A stretch of 64,000 bases of DNA from Nemertoderma westbladi (Eukaryota; Xenacoelomorpha; Nemertodermatida; Nemertodermatidae): NCBI GenBank assembly GCA_032718475.1, contig JAUCBJ010007758.1, positions 56,813 through 120,812 on the forward strand. The letters are read 5' to 3'. The notes under the pieces were generated by a model. It was not told where the DNA came from. It saw only the letters and a list, made by a program, of their open reading frames with translations, and ran no database searches. This document shows positions 23,381 to 34,255 of the stretch, one piece after another. How positions within the stretch are numbered: position 1 is the first letter of the stretch; each line of letters opens with the position of its first letter. The position numbers and the translations under genes were made by a program.

Positions 23381-24005
23381 TTCGATTTTGTATAAGTTTA
23401 CTGCTTGAGCAGACTATCAGCCTATGTCCTTATAAATTAAGTAAATTGAATAGACTGTAATAAATATATTAAATAATAGGCTGTTAACTTAGAACAGTAT
23501 ATAGATATATATGTTGCATATAATATAGGAAATATATGATGATTTACTAATTGCCAAATAAACCATAAATAAGAGTTAACTCAGTATTAGCCTATCAGCC
23601 TATATTATACAAAATATGCCTAAAATAACTGAAAGGATGGAAATTAATAAATTAATGTATATATACTCTGTGCAAAAAAATCGTTACAATGGACGGAGTC
23701 AGTGATTAGAACAGTCAAGTTAATGGACTGTTGCTTCACAGAATTGTTATGGACTATTTTAAAGAAAAATAATCAAAAAATGTTGTATTTTCTGCTTTAT
23801 ACTGTACTAGAGTCAAACAGATCAGAAGATAAGAAATGGTCAATGTCAAGTCAGGCAGTCAGGTAGGACATTCACAAATTATTAACAGTACCGGAATAAA
23901 TGTGAATGGGGGTAGCTAGGCCCCACTAACAACCGATGCTGGAAACAAATGTAAATTATCCATATGTGAATGTTAGTCAGTCGGTGTAAAGTAGATAGAG
24001 TCGTC
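23381..24005. other. 5' leader of BEL/Pao element, gag-proximal part
   Basis: This is AT-rich DNA upstream of the gag ATG on the minus strand. No frame or structure was recognised. The remaining leader, 26468-27474, is also gene-free and contains imperfect tandem GGTAGAACTAATGTCTACAAA-like motifs at 26725-26935, each at most 21 bp and variable. Confidence 0.5.
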
Positions 24006-26467
24006 CCTGCAAACAATTTTCTTTCGAGGAATGTCAGAAAAACATCATTAATTTGTTATAAATGTTGATAAATGTCATTCCCTTGTTTGATAGAATATTT
24101 AGATGTTCAATATATATTATTTTAACATTATTCTATAATGTCTTTGTCAGACATTAAATAAATGATAACTGTTGATGTTAGAAAAACGTAATTTTAATGT
24201 GAGAACATAAACATTAGTCAAAAATGTTTTATAAGTGTTTAGTTCTAACATTTTAAGAACATGGTTTGTTACATATCAGAACAATGTTATTTTGTCACAT
24301 AAAATAAACATTATGCGATAGACGCTGCTGTCACTTCTATTATCTAATCTGAGATTGATGATTGGCTAATTTTAAAATTGGCGGTAATGGAGGAATTTTC
24401 CACATGTAAAATAGTATACAGTATGGCATGTTGTACAATACTCATTCTGGCATGCCTGTATTCAATGTTTATTGTGTATATGTATTGTTATACTGCTGTA
24501 CTGCAAGGCCTATCTCTATATTACTGTAGTGATGTAGTGTAGTTACTGCAGGCCTACTGCACTGTACAGTAGCTTATATTTTTGGTTTTATAGTCTTGGT
24601 TTTGTGATTTATTTAACCTGAACTCATAAATAAAACATATCTACCTGAATGCGAGTTCGCCTTTACCCTCTGGATTCACACATTACTGCATTAGACCTAC
24701 CAATTACAGAATTCAAGTCTGCCAGGACCAGGAAGTCCCCTTAAACCAGCACTGACAGGTGGAGGATTGACTTATTTGTCTGTACTGATGGTGGATTTCA
24801 ACAGCCGAGGACTAAAGATTGGAATTCTTATTATTGGGAGGTCCCAGTTTTCAGTTGAAGGGGCAGGGCACAGGGACAGCATTACTACAACACTTTGAAA
24901 ACTTCACATTAACTGTTATTTCAAACTATTTATTGTTTCAGTTTTTAGATTGTACTTTTGTAGGGCCTAGGCCTATTGATTTATTTTTACAGTTTAATAA
25001 ATGAAGCTCACTCAGCTATAATTATAATTAACATTTAATTTTTTAAATATGATTTGTTCAGATAGGGAGGATTTGCGATGCAATCAAAATCATCCCTCTC
25101 CAGGGAGATATCGATTCAAATAAGTACTGATTACTCTCCCAGAAATAAATCTGTAAAATCTGTATATGTGCCTCTGTAGCCAACTGTAACCTGCTCCTTT
25201 TAATAAATTTAACATTGTTGTGAGGTATTATTTATTAAACCCACTATATGTACATGTATATGTATATGTATCTTTTTCAATGGTAATATGGATAATATTG
25301 AACAAATGTGTAGGTATATAGAGTCAGTAATGTCTGTATATTAAGCGTAGGTTATTACCATTCACTAGATATTCCGGTTTATTATGTCGGTTTGTTTGTT
25401 ATTTTTGTGTTAAATTACGTTGAAATAATTTTAGTATTCGCTAAAGTTCTCAAGACAAAATAGACAGTTTCAAAAATCTACTGGACAATTTATATAACTG
25501 TGTCAATAACTAATTATCGTAAAGGTTTTGTGCAGTATTATATTTGATATTATTTGTACCGCATATGTAAATTGTCAATAAACATATCTATCTATCTACA
25601 TTATTTTATATAGACTACAAATCAGATCTATAAATCTAGTGAATAATATTAACTCAAAGTATTTTAATTGATGCAATTCATTACGTTGTTATCACTTATT
25701 ATTACGTCATAAACATATTCTTTTTAAGTCTGTGATTAACTTTAACCGAAATATCAAAACCATTTACATAATGGGCCATACAGCCATATATTTGTTGTTT
25801 ACTTATTCTGTGATATTTTACTTTGATTTTACTGTTTATTTCATTATTTGTTCCTGACTGGTCATTATACAAAAAATTCAATTCATGTTATACGTTTTAA
25901 TTGTTATTAATTTGCATACAATTGCCTACAACAAAATTGTATTCAATCAAACTGTGTTAGAGATTGTAGCCTGCCACTACCATATCAACATGCGTAGGGA
26001 AATTATTAATTAATTATTCAATAAAGGGTTTGGCAATTACAAAGAACGATAATAAAGAACGGCAATGGAGGGGGATTATTAGTTTGAGAGCAAGCGAACC
26101 ATAAAACATGAGAGAAGGGCTTAATTGCACGTAAATTTAATGTTACGTTTTTAGCAAACAATATTTTTATGTTAAGAAATAACATAACAGTAACGATCTA
26201 AATAAACATTATGCCATTGTTATTTTAATGTCAATAAAAATACAATAATAATGATAAGGAATAACATAAAAGTAATGATATATGTAACCATCCTGGCTTT
26301 GTTATTTTAATGTTATTAAAAACGAAATAATAACGTTAGTATATAACGTCATATTTCTTGGCCAATTTACAGTTTTTTTATCATTAATCTAACAATTTGA
26401 AATAATGTTATCTATGTCATTAAATAACATTTTAGTAACAGCTTTTTAACAATACATTGTTTGCAGG
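24006..26467. mobile_element. Candidate non-autonomous DNA transposon inside the BEL leader
   Basis: Short terminal inverted repeats CCTGCAAACAA (24006-24016) and TTGTTTGCAGG (26457-26467) bound 2.46 kb. Each end carries several hundred bases studded with AACATTA/TAATGTT-type words in both orientations, a typical subterminal repeat pattern. No transposase frame is present and no clear target duplication was seen, so the superfamily is not assigned. Confidence 0.5.
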
Positions 26468-27474
26468 TAACAGTTTGTTAGTAGGTAACAGTACAATAAT
26501 ACAGTAGCAGAAAATATATATCACCTGGCAGAATGTATACAAGGCAATATGTAGGATTTTTTAAATGCTGATGACACAACAATATGTGCAAATATGCGTA
26601 CAATTGTACGACTAAGTCAATACTACAGTAAGTATAATATTGTAGAAAATGTAACTTACTAATGAGTGGCCTAATACCAATTGTAAAACTTGTCCACAGA
26701 AATAGGCCTACTTACTGAGTAACAAAAGGTAGAACTAATGTCTACAAATTCAAACGGTAGATGAAAACCAATATCTACAAGAAAATGTACTAAATGTAGA
26801 ACAAATGTCTACAAATACATATGGTAGGTTGTAGGTCTGTAGGTAGATGAAGAACCAATATCTACACATGGAAATAAACGAAACAAAAGGTAGAACTAAT
26901 GTCTACAAATGCATACTGGTATGGGTAGAACTTATCTACCAGTCTGTCAGTTAAAATTAACTAACACAACATTACTGCATTAGATAGATACATCAGTACA
27001 TACCTGCATACATACATACAGTCAGGCAGACACCGGATAAAATTTAGAACAAAAAATAATAATGTAGGCTTAGCCTACTGTCAGACTGTTGCACTACTGT
27101 ACTAAGACTGTTCGGTTAGGCCTATTAAGATTTACAGTGGTAGCCTATCTATTTACAGTACCGTATTGATAGAACAATAGCAGAATAGAGTGAAGTGAAC
27201 TAACCAAAACACAGCACTGTACTGGTACCGGTACTGGTTGACCTACCAGCCTACCGTCTGACCGTAACGGACTGCAGGACTGACAGAAATATAGTAGGAA
27301 TCGGTACATATAAAATTCAATACAGTAATTCTGTAATTGGTAATTAGCTACTGCTGTACTGTGCTACAACATTAGACCATAGGTACCGGCTGACCGGTAC
27401 GGCATACGGTAGGCCTAGCTGCCTGTGCCTAGTACGGTACAAAAGTATGAAACGGAAAAAAGATCTTTCAAGAT

Positions 27475-28235
27475 TGTGGGTGTGCTAAGCCACAACTTAC
27501 AGGGGTGAAATCTTACAGCACAGAAGGTTCGCCATGTCCTGCAATTGTCTGATTGTTACAGTTGAAAAATTGTGAATAATATAAACTGACATAATTGTAT
27601 TGAAATTATTGTTTGTACAAAGACAGAAAGATATGTTGAGATAGATATTGATGTATAGAAACTGGTACATGAATGTCAGAATGTTACATAATATATCGGA
27701 CTTTACAAATACTGTAACAGCACAGCATATAACTATATAAAGTAACCAATCTAAACTATAGAACAACTATAACTAAGAACTATCAACTATAATAAGAAAT
27801 ATAATGAGAACTATGCTACTATACTATACTATATTATACTACTATACTATTGAAAGATCATGGAGCTTCCTACCCCTGATTGACTGCTTCCGGTGTCTGA
27901 CTGTATGTATGCATGCAGTACGTCAGTACTGCAGTACCAGTATGATGTTCTGACTGCTGATCAATAATAATGATGCCAGCTAGGCAGAACAGATTCCTGA
28001 TATTACGGAGGTTGGGATGGATAAGCCAATCAGGGAACAGGACAGTAATCCTACCATATAAGGTTGCGTGCGCTGTCTCTATTATAAGGAGACAGCTGGT
28101 AATAAAATGCACAAATAGAAATATATGTGGGGCGAGTCATAAACTATGAAAAGCTCTAAGGTAATATAATATTCTTAGTTAAAGATAATAAAGATATTGT
28201 AACTCTCTATATAAATGCATAATAGGTAGTTGACA
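27475..28235 (-). repeat. 5' LTR of the young BEL/Pao element
   Basis: This is the partner of 14191-14951, with the same 761-bp length and essentially the same sequence. It should drive minus-strand transcription of gag-pol. The duplicated target GAATT follows at 28236-28240, and LINE endonuclease sequence resumes immediately after. Confidence 0.93.
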
Positions 28236-29009
28236 GAATTTTGAATAATCAAAAAAAGTGGTTGTTTTGGTAGTTTTAAAGTAGTTGTGATAATTTTGGA
28301 AAGTGATGAACGTAGGCTGATGGTCAGATGTGCCAACTTTAGTAAAAAATGTACCGGATTGAGAAACCGAAGAAGTTATATTTGTAAATATGTGGTCAAT
28401 ATTGGTTCTACTCCATGGGGTGACACGTGTTGGTTGGCTAATAAGTTGCACGAGGCCGATGGAATTCATTATATCAATATATTCTTTGGACTGTTTTGTT
28501 GTTTTTAATAAATCTACATTAAAATCCCCCGTTAAAATTGTATCACAATTTGATTTATTTAGATCTGTAATTGTTTTTTCAAGTTTTGTAATGAAATATG
28601 GTAGCTCAACAGAATTTGGACGATAGATTGTGCCTATTACCAGCGGCCTCTTGTTTGGTCGATGTAGTTGAACCCATGAGTTTTCAAAACCCTCGATCCT
28701 CAGTTAAGGTTTCATATCAAAATTAATAGATTCTTTGAAATAAATTGCAGTGCCGCCTCTTTTAAGTTTTTTCTTACTGATTTTCACTGTATTTGGTAGA
28801 ACCCGGCAATCATAAAACGGACCATCATAACCATTAATTTTCAATAAGTCAGTGGGAGTGTCTGTGGATAAAAATGTTTCTGTAAAAGTGAGTACTTTGA
28901 AAGTATGATTTAGTAAAAGTAAAAAATCTGTAATGGCTGAAAAGTTTTTTGGCAAGCTACGACAGTTTAAATGAAAAACCGACATTGTTACAGGTGGTGA
29001 ATTCTCCAA
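28236..29009 (-). pseudogene. LINE ORF2 endonuclease domain (5' part of the split LINE)
   Basis: Minus-strand coding with APE-type endonuclease landmarks: FHLNCRSLPKN near the start, a TETFL segment, GGTAIYF, a GDFNVDLL block and the catalytic SDHQP near 28300. A TAA stop at about 28704-28706 breaks the frame, so it is already dead apart from the BEL insertion at 28235. Its continuation is the RT part ending at 11938. The order is standard for LINEs: endonuclease, then RT. Confidence 0.85.
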
Positions 29010-29024
29010 AACATATTTAAATAT

Positions 29025-29366
29025 TTAAATATTTAAATTTGTAATATTTTCGTCAGGTTCTATGTGGCTAAAAGTTTGATTAATGTTGTTAATTATAGAG
29101 CTGGTTAGTTCCTCTTCTATCTCTTTATTATCAAAGATATCGTAATCGTCAGTATCGATATTAACGAAGGGAAAAATTGTAGCATTACAGAAAATACAAA
29201 AATGATACTTTAAATCATTAGTGTCATAGAGATCGTCACCTGAGAGGTGTGTGCCACATTGAATATGAAAGGAGTTACGACATAAAGCACAAGAAAAAGT
29301 ATATTCCGCTGGAGTATTTTCAGAAAAACAAAAGTAACAATGTAAGTTATTAGAGCTTGAGTGCAT
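29025..29366 (-). CDS. LINE ORF1 with PHD/zinc-finger-like domain
   Basis: The 113-residue frame lies just upstream of the endonuclease frame, separated by about 15 bp that is mostly ATTTAAAT repeats. The N-terminal two thirds show ordered Cys/His pairs (CYFC, CALC, FHIQC, YHFCIFC), a PHD-like cross-brace. Such domains are known in ORF1 of some CR1/L2-type LINEs. The C terminus is acidic and Ile/Asn-rich. At this length it may be truncated at the 5' side. Confidence 0.6.
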   Translation of the reverse strand: MHSSSNNLHCYFCFSENTPAEYTFSCALCRNSFHIQCGTHLSGDDLYDTNDLKYHFCIFCNATIFPFVNIDTDDYDIFDNKEIEEELTSSIINNINQTFSHIEPDENITNLNI

Positions 29367-29699
29367 CCAGTGAAATTGTTAGGAAGTCACTTAGAGCAGT
29401 ATATATGCTATTCAGCTGTTACACCAATATACTAGAATATGTGCTAAAAATATAGTAATGTCTACAGCTGACGTCATATAAATTTTGTTATATATCTGGC
29501 ATATAAATAAAGTATCAAAGGCGCCTTAATAGTAGGATAAACGTAATATTCATAACATAATATAAGTAGGGTTTACCTTGGTTCATTTAACCTTGGAAAC
29601 AAGAGTATACACACATAAATATAAATGGAGATTTGGTTCATTTATGGCAAAAAAGAAGCGGCAACAAGAATACCAAGTACCGAACTGGTTTATAGGGTA

Positions 29700-29965
29700 T
29701 ATTGTATATGAGGTATATATATATGGCAATAGGCAAAAAATAAAAGGTAGCGAAAACATTGGGGTGGCCCTGGTGAGGCTTTTTGGTAAACATAATGTAT
29801 AACAATTTGGTTCACTTGGTATAGGTATAGTTTTCTAAAATCTTATCAATATATATAAATGGCAATAGGCGATATATGAGGTATATATAAATATGGCAAT
29901 ATGCAAAAATAAAAGGTGCCGTCATACCACTTGGTGGTAACAAAAATATTGGGGCAGTCCAGGGA
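29700..29965. repeat. Two imperfect direct repeats, about 168 bp apart
   Basis: Segments starting TGAGGTATATATA near 29709 and 29877 share GGCAATA(G/T)GCAAAAA and a following AAAAGGT block, then a similar ATTGGGG(T/C) block. This is the only structure seen in the otherwise gene-free 29367-30289. Confidence 0.6.
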
Positions 29966-30372
29966 AGGTATAGTATCATGTATAACAACGAAAATTGGTA
30001 CGCAAAGGGTTAACATAGGAAAAAAAAATGGAAACCAAAAAAACTAAGAAGGATAAACAATAATCCCAAATTCTCACATGTTACTTTCAGTTGTACATAT
30101 TGTACCAGTACTTTTATTAATTATTTATGGGTACCGATCCCGGTCCCTCCACATAAGAGCAAGTCTCAGACTTATGTGATCCCTCTACCATATATATACC
30201 AGTAGTAAAATAATAACTGAATAGGACTTTATTCTGCCTAATTGCTGTACTAGGACACTTTAATTACCAGTAATAACAATTAGAACATTTTGTTGCTGCT
30301 TTTCCACACCATGATCAGCACCTCGACGACCGGCAGATTGTCGCGCTGTACGGGAATGACTACCAGTACCAT

Positions 30373-31091
30373 TTACAGTAATCCAGTCGACGTCAACGTC
30401 AGGATTATTACTACCTGGATTATTACTGCCTGGGTACCATCAGGAGATCTATATTTTTCGAGATCGTCGATTGTAGAAACGGATATTGCTCTTGAGTTCT
30501 CAACAATATGGCGAATTAATATTTGCCCATTGTATGAGTAAGCCGCGTAGATAAAACCTTCTCTTTTCAGGACCTTTACTTCCCGCAGAAGAGCATCGCG
30601 GTGCGTTGTCAGATGGTCAGTGAAATATGCACCACTGGGGAGCTTGTGGTCAACCCCAGCCTTAAAGGCAGAAGACCTAGCCGAATGACCATATAGACGA
30701 ATAAGTATAGCGCGCGGTTTATCAGAAGCAGTATGCCTGGACTTTTTTGGCCCTTGTCTATGGAACACATCTACGCGACCTGGTCCTAAATCGATTCCAG
30801 AAAGGATTTTCTTGATATCTTCGCGATCCTCTGACTGTGCGAGTTTCTCTGGTACTCCGTGAAGTAGAATGTTATTTCTTCTAACATATTGGGCTAAATC
30901 GTCGTTGGCTCTGTCTAAAGCGCTGTAACTTTTTTTTCTAAGACCTCTTTTCTCTGTTCCAAAACATTTACTGCAGATTTTAACCCCGCTAGGTTTTTGG
31001 TATTTTCCTCTATAGCAGACGTTTTAACTTGGAGATCGGATATTTGTTTTTGTATAGAGTCCAGCTTCTTTAGGATCTCGGCAGCCTCCAT
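30373..31091 (-). pseudogene. LINE ORF1 relic (coiled coil plus RRM-like, L1/Tx1-type)
   Basis: The minus strand starts at an ATG at 31089-31091 with a lysine/glutamate-rich probable coiled coil (KKLDSIQKQISDLQ). It then shifts frame at an A8 run near 30931-30938. The second frame continues with RRNNILLHGVPE, VFHRQGPK and PRAILIRLYG, which resemble the RNA-binding fold of L1-type ORF1 proteins. A different, unrelated tail follows near 30390. The break is a single-base length change in a homopolymer. Confidence 0.65.
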
Positions 31092-32684
31092 TTCTCAGTG
31101 TGCTGTTGCCCTTCCCAGAGGGATTGAGTGAGTGTAAGCTAAGATTACAGAATTAATTGTTTAGCAAACCCAGTACCTAATTTAAAGCGCCATTGGTAAT
31201 ATATCCGTAGGGTGTAGGATAATTTGACCAGTTTCAATAACAATCAGACAGTCAGCTTTCAGACAACAGATGTTAGGCCTACATCGTGCAGTACAGCTAT
31301 ATCTGCTGCTTTAAGCTATATCAATAGTCGCCAAATGCAAATGCATGCAATTTTAGTTCAAATGACTGACTGAATATAAAATGTCAAAAATCACCAGCCA
31401 TTGGCCAGTATTTTCTTTTTCCCAAACCCTCTATGTTATTTTTGCGGCCAATCAGCACAATTTTTACTTTACGATTTCTTGAGGCCTTGTTTACATATGA
31501 ATATGCTGCAGTGCAACAAAATCATTCATTCTGACTTCTGCCCAAGACCATCATCGCCAGAGGGCTATCAAATAACAGTCAATTACCTCTCTGCATTCAC
31601 TCTTGTACTCTGGCACCCTCACTGTTGTAACAGCAAACATCTGAATGTTGATTAACTGCCGGCACCGCATATTTTATACTGTTTTATACTGTTATTCATT
31701 GTTGTTTGGTAAGATATTCAATGGATGCTTTTATTTGGAGAATACATACGAATAATCAATAATTCCTCCTACCTTTCTTTTTTATTGAGGTAAGCAGAAG
31801 GGAACATTAGTAACATTTGCTAGGCTCAAATTACTGTGGTCTGCATGAATTTTATGCTATTTCATAACCCCAACGTAAGTGAGCTAAATTTATCCTTATA
31901 TATGAGTAAAATTGGTAACAGTTGGCAAATTAATGTGTTTCAGTACTATTTTCAGTAAAGTGAGTGCAGGTGAATAATTATACATCCCTAAAGAATGTAA
32001 AAACTGTGACGTCAAAGTAAAGTAAGTAAATTTTCTTTGGCCACTAGGCCAGGGATTATGCACAAAGTCTGACAACTTATTTCCAGTGCAGTCCCCCAGA
32101 TCTTTTACTCCCCAGAGGAAACTCTAGTACTCATTTAGCTACCACTTAAGAATTCAAGGCAGAGATGCGTCCTGGCTGGTTCTTCTAAAGCATTTGCGCC
32201 AAAACGAAAACTGCCCTGGCCCATGTGAGGATCGATACCACGACCTATGGGGAGATGTGAATTCAATGCAAACACTACACCAACACTAATCTAACCCACT
32301 CCACCTCTACTACACTACCACACTCTCGGCAATAGAATTTAGTCTCCAACACACAGTGGTTCATAAGCCGCGCTAGACTGGCTTCTACTGTGGTCATATT
32401 TTGTATAGGTTGTCACACATCATAAGACACATAAATTTGCTCATGAAACTGTTAAAGGTCTAAAAGCGCGAACAGATTGACTCCCACTAAATAATATTAT
32501 TTTTTAAATGCATATTGTTTTCCAGTATAATAAAGTTGTGTTAACTAAATTATAATCATCAAAGAAAAGTATTCCAACGTAGGGCCAAATAGTAAATAAT
32601 ATACAACATAGAGTAGAATACAAATATTACAGCAGTCTGAATTCATTTTTTCCCAACATAAGCTCAGAAATTTTTTTTTTTCAA
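31092..32684. other. Gene-free stretch
   Basis: No gene is supported. One small relic is visible: 32445-32473 ends in AAAGCGCGAACA and resembles the end of the LTR family at 60881-61927 over about 30 bases. An 84-codon open frame at 31401 has no recognisable domain. Confidence 0.5.
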
Positions 32685-32960
32685 GAAACATTTTCTAGAT
32701 CATCCGTATCTCCAAGGCTAGTGTCCATTAAGATGTGTCTCAATCAAGTCATGGGCTGTCCACCATGCTTATTCACTCTATGAGGCTGCCAAAGTACAAT
32801 ATTATGCACTGGCTGGTCCTCACTGCGAGAGCAATGTCCTGCAAAGCAGAGGCGATTTTGTTCTAGTGTCAAGCTTGAGGGAACCAATGAGACACCTCCA
32901 ATGTTATATAGTGTCTGGTTGGAGATGTGTGCATTGTACTTGACAATGTTGGTTTGACAA
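32685..32960 (-). pseudogene. Fragment of RTE-like LINE C-terminal region
   Basis: This is the reverse complement of roughly 41465-41735, the 3' coding end of the RTE-like element. It includes the segment encoding the QNCLRFAGHC region and the GQPMTF region, with substitutions. It stops about 35 bp before the LTR-like unit that begins at 32994. Confidence 0.8.
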
Positions 32961-32993
32961 TCGTTCAGTGAGATATTTTACCTCAGAGAAAAA

Positions 32994-34069
32994 TGTGACG
33001 GGATCCAACGGGGATCCCGATTTATCCGGTTTCTAATCTACAATCCCCACCGTGCGTATTTGAAAAGAGTTCTGATTGTTGGTTGATCAATGCATATAGA
33101 TATAAGGGTATGATAAATAATAAGATATAGCACAGTTAAAGTGAACGATGTATAATGTACTGGTAAAATGGTTTAATACTGTATAGCAGTAGACGGAGAT
33201 GAATGTGATTAGAGTTCCGGTACTACCCTAACTAACTGACTTACTGAAGTGAATAAATTGGCACAAGAACCGGTGATATATATTGCACTGGTTGGCCGCA
33301 TTACGTTACTCAGTTGACGCCTTCCCCCCATTGGCTAATAACTCACTTCTCACCCTCCCATCTCCCTGAGAGTGCCCCCCCCCCCCCCGCTGCTGTCTCT
33401 CTCTCCCTTCCGTAAGTGTAACCTCTGACCCCAGCTGTGTGTGTTCCCTTGGGGCCTGTTGTCCCCGCTTATTGGGGTGACACGAGGTTGATTGGTAATC
33501 AACCTCGTGCTCCCAATATCGCCTAAACCAACTTTGTGTGGGCCTGGTTAGCGGAATTGAATACGCTAACACTCCCCCCCATGCTATCTTCCTGGTGAGA
33601 AGATAGCATCCACCTCTAGTGCGCTACAATTCCGCCGGATCTCGATCTAGCATCGAGTGTGGGGTGGAACTATTTTTCACGGAGCCGGCTTTCCAGACCG
33701 CCCCCTATGGGTATGATATCGCTACCCTGTTTACCTGGCGTCCCGTGTCGGGCCAATCGTGCGCTTCTCTCACACGACTTTTGTTTCCCCAACACTTTCG
33801 CCACTCCAACTCCACTCTGTTCTCACCCTGACTCTCCTCCACTTCTCCTCACTTCCGCTCTAACTCTCGGATTTCCCTGTCCCTCACCCCGCCTCCTCTT
33901 ATTCCCCCCCCCCCCCCCATACTTGAATTGCACCTGCACTCTCTCCGCACTACAACTCAACCCCTATCTTACCCACCCACTCCCGACGAGTTTTACCCCC
34001 CTCCTGTGCCGTTGCACTCAAGAAGAGTGATGTCGTCCAGTGTCTCGTCCGCGGTAGTATTATAGTCCA
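32994..34069. repeat. LTR-like unit 1, locus 2 (full length, 1076 bp)
   Basis: The unit begins TGTGACGGGATCC and ends TATTATAGTCCA, so TG...CA ends are intact. It matches 7265-8246 closely across its shared length, including the C tracts and the CCATTGGCTAATAA block. Two T residues separate it from the next unit. Confidence 0.7.
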
Positions 34070-34255
34070 TTTGTGACGGGATCCACAGAGGATCCTGATT
34101 TATCCTGTTTTTAATCTACGCGCCCCGCCGTGTGTGAAAGGGTAAAAAGAGTTGTTGATTGCTGTATATAGTTCTTCGGGTATATAATAGTATAAGATAA
34201 ATATAAGATATTGATATAAGATGTACTGATAGTGAGATATGATATTGGCACTGGA

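Larger units (their letters stand above)
14191..28235 (-). mobile_element. Young BEL/Pao LTR retrotransposon (about 14 kb)
   Basis: Two 761-bp LTRs in direct orientation (14191-14951 and 27475-28235) bound a minus-strand gag-pol at 23380-16154. The element is flanked by the 5-bp duplication GAATT (14186-14190 and 28236-28240), and the LTRs start TG and end CA. The two LTRs look almost identical: one difference was spotted, G versus A near 14638 and 27922. That points to a very recent insertion into the surrounding LINE. The 5' leader (23381-27474) is unusually long, about 4.1 kb, and contains a candidate non-autonomous DNA transposon. The 3' leader (14952-16153) is 1.2 kb. No clear tRNA primer-binding site was recognised next to the 5' LTR, where the internal sequence starts ATCTTGAAAGATC on the minus strand. 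Confidence 0.93.
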
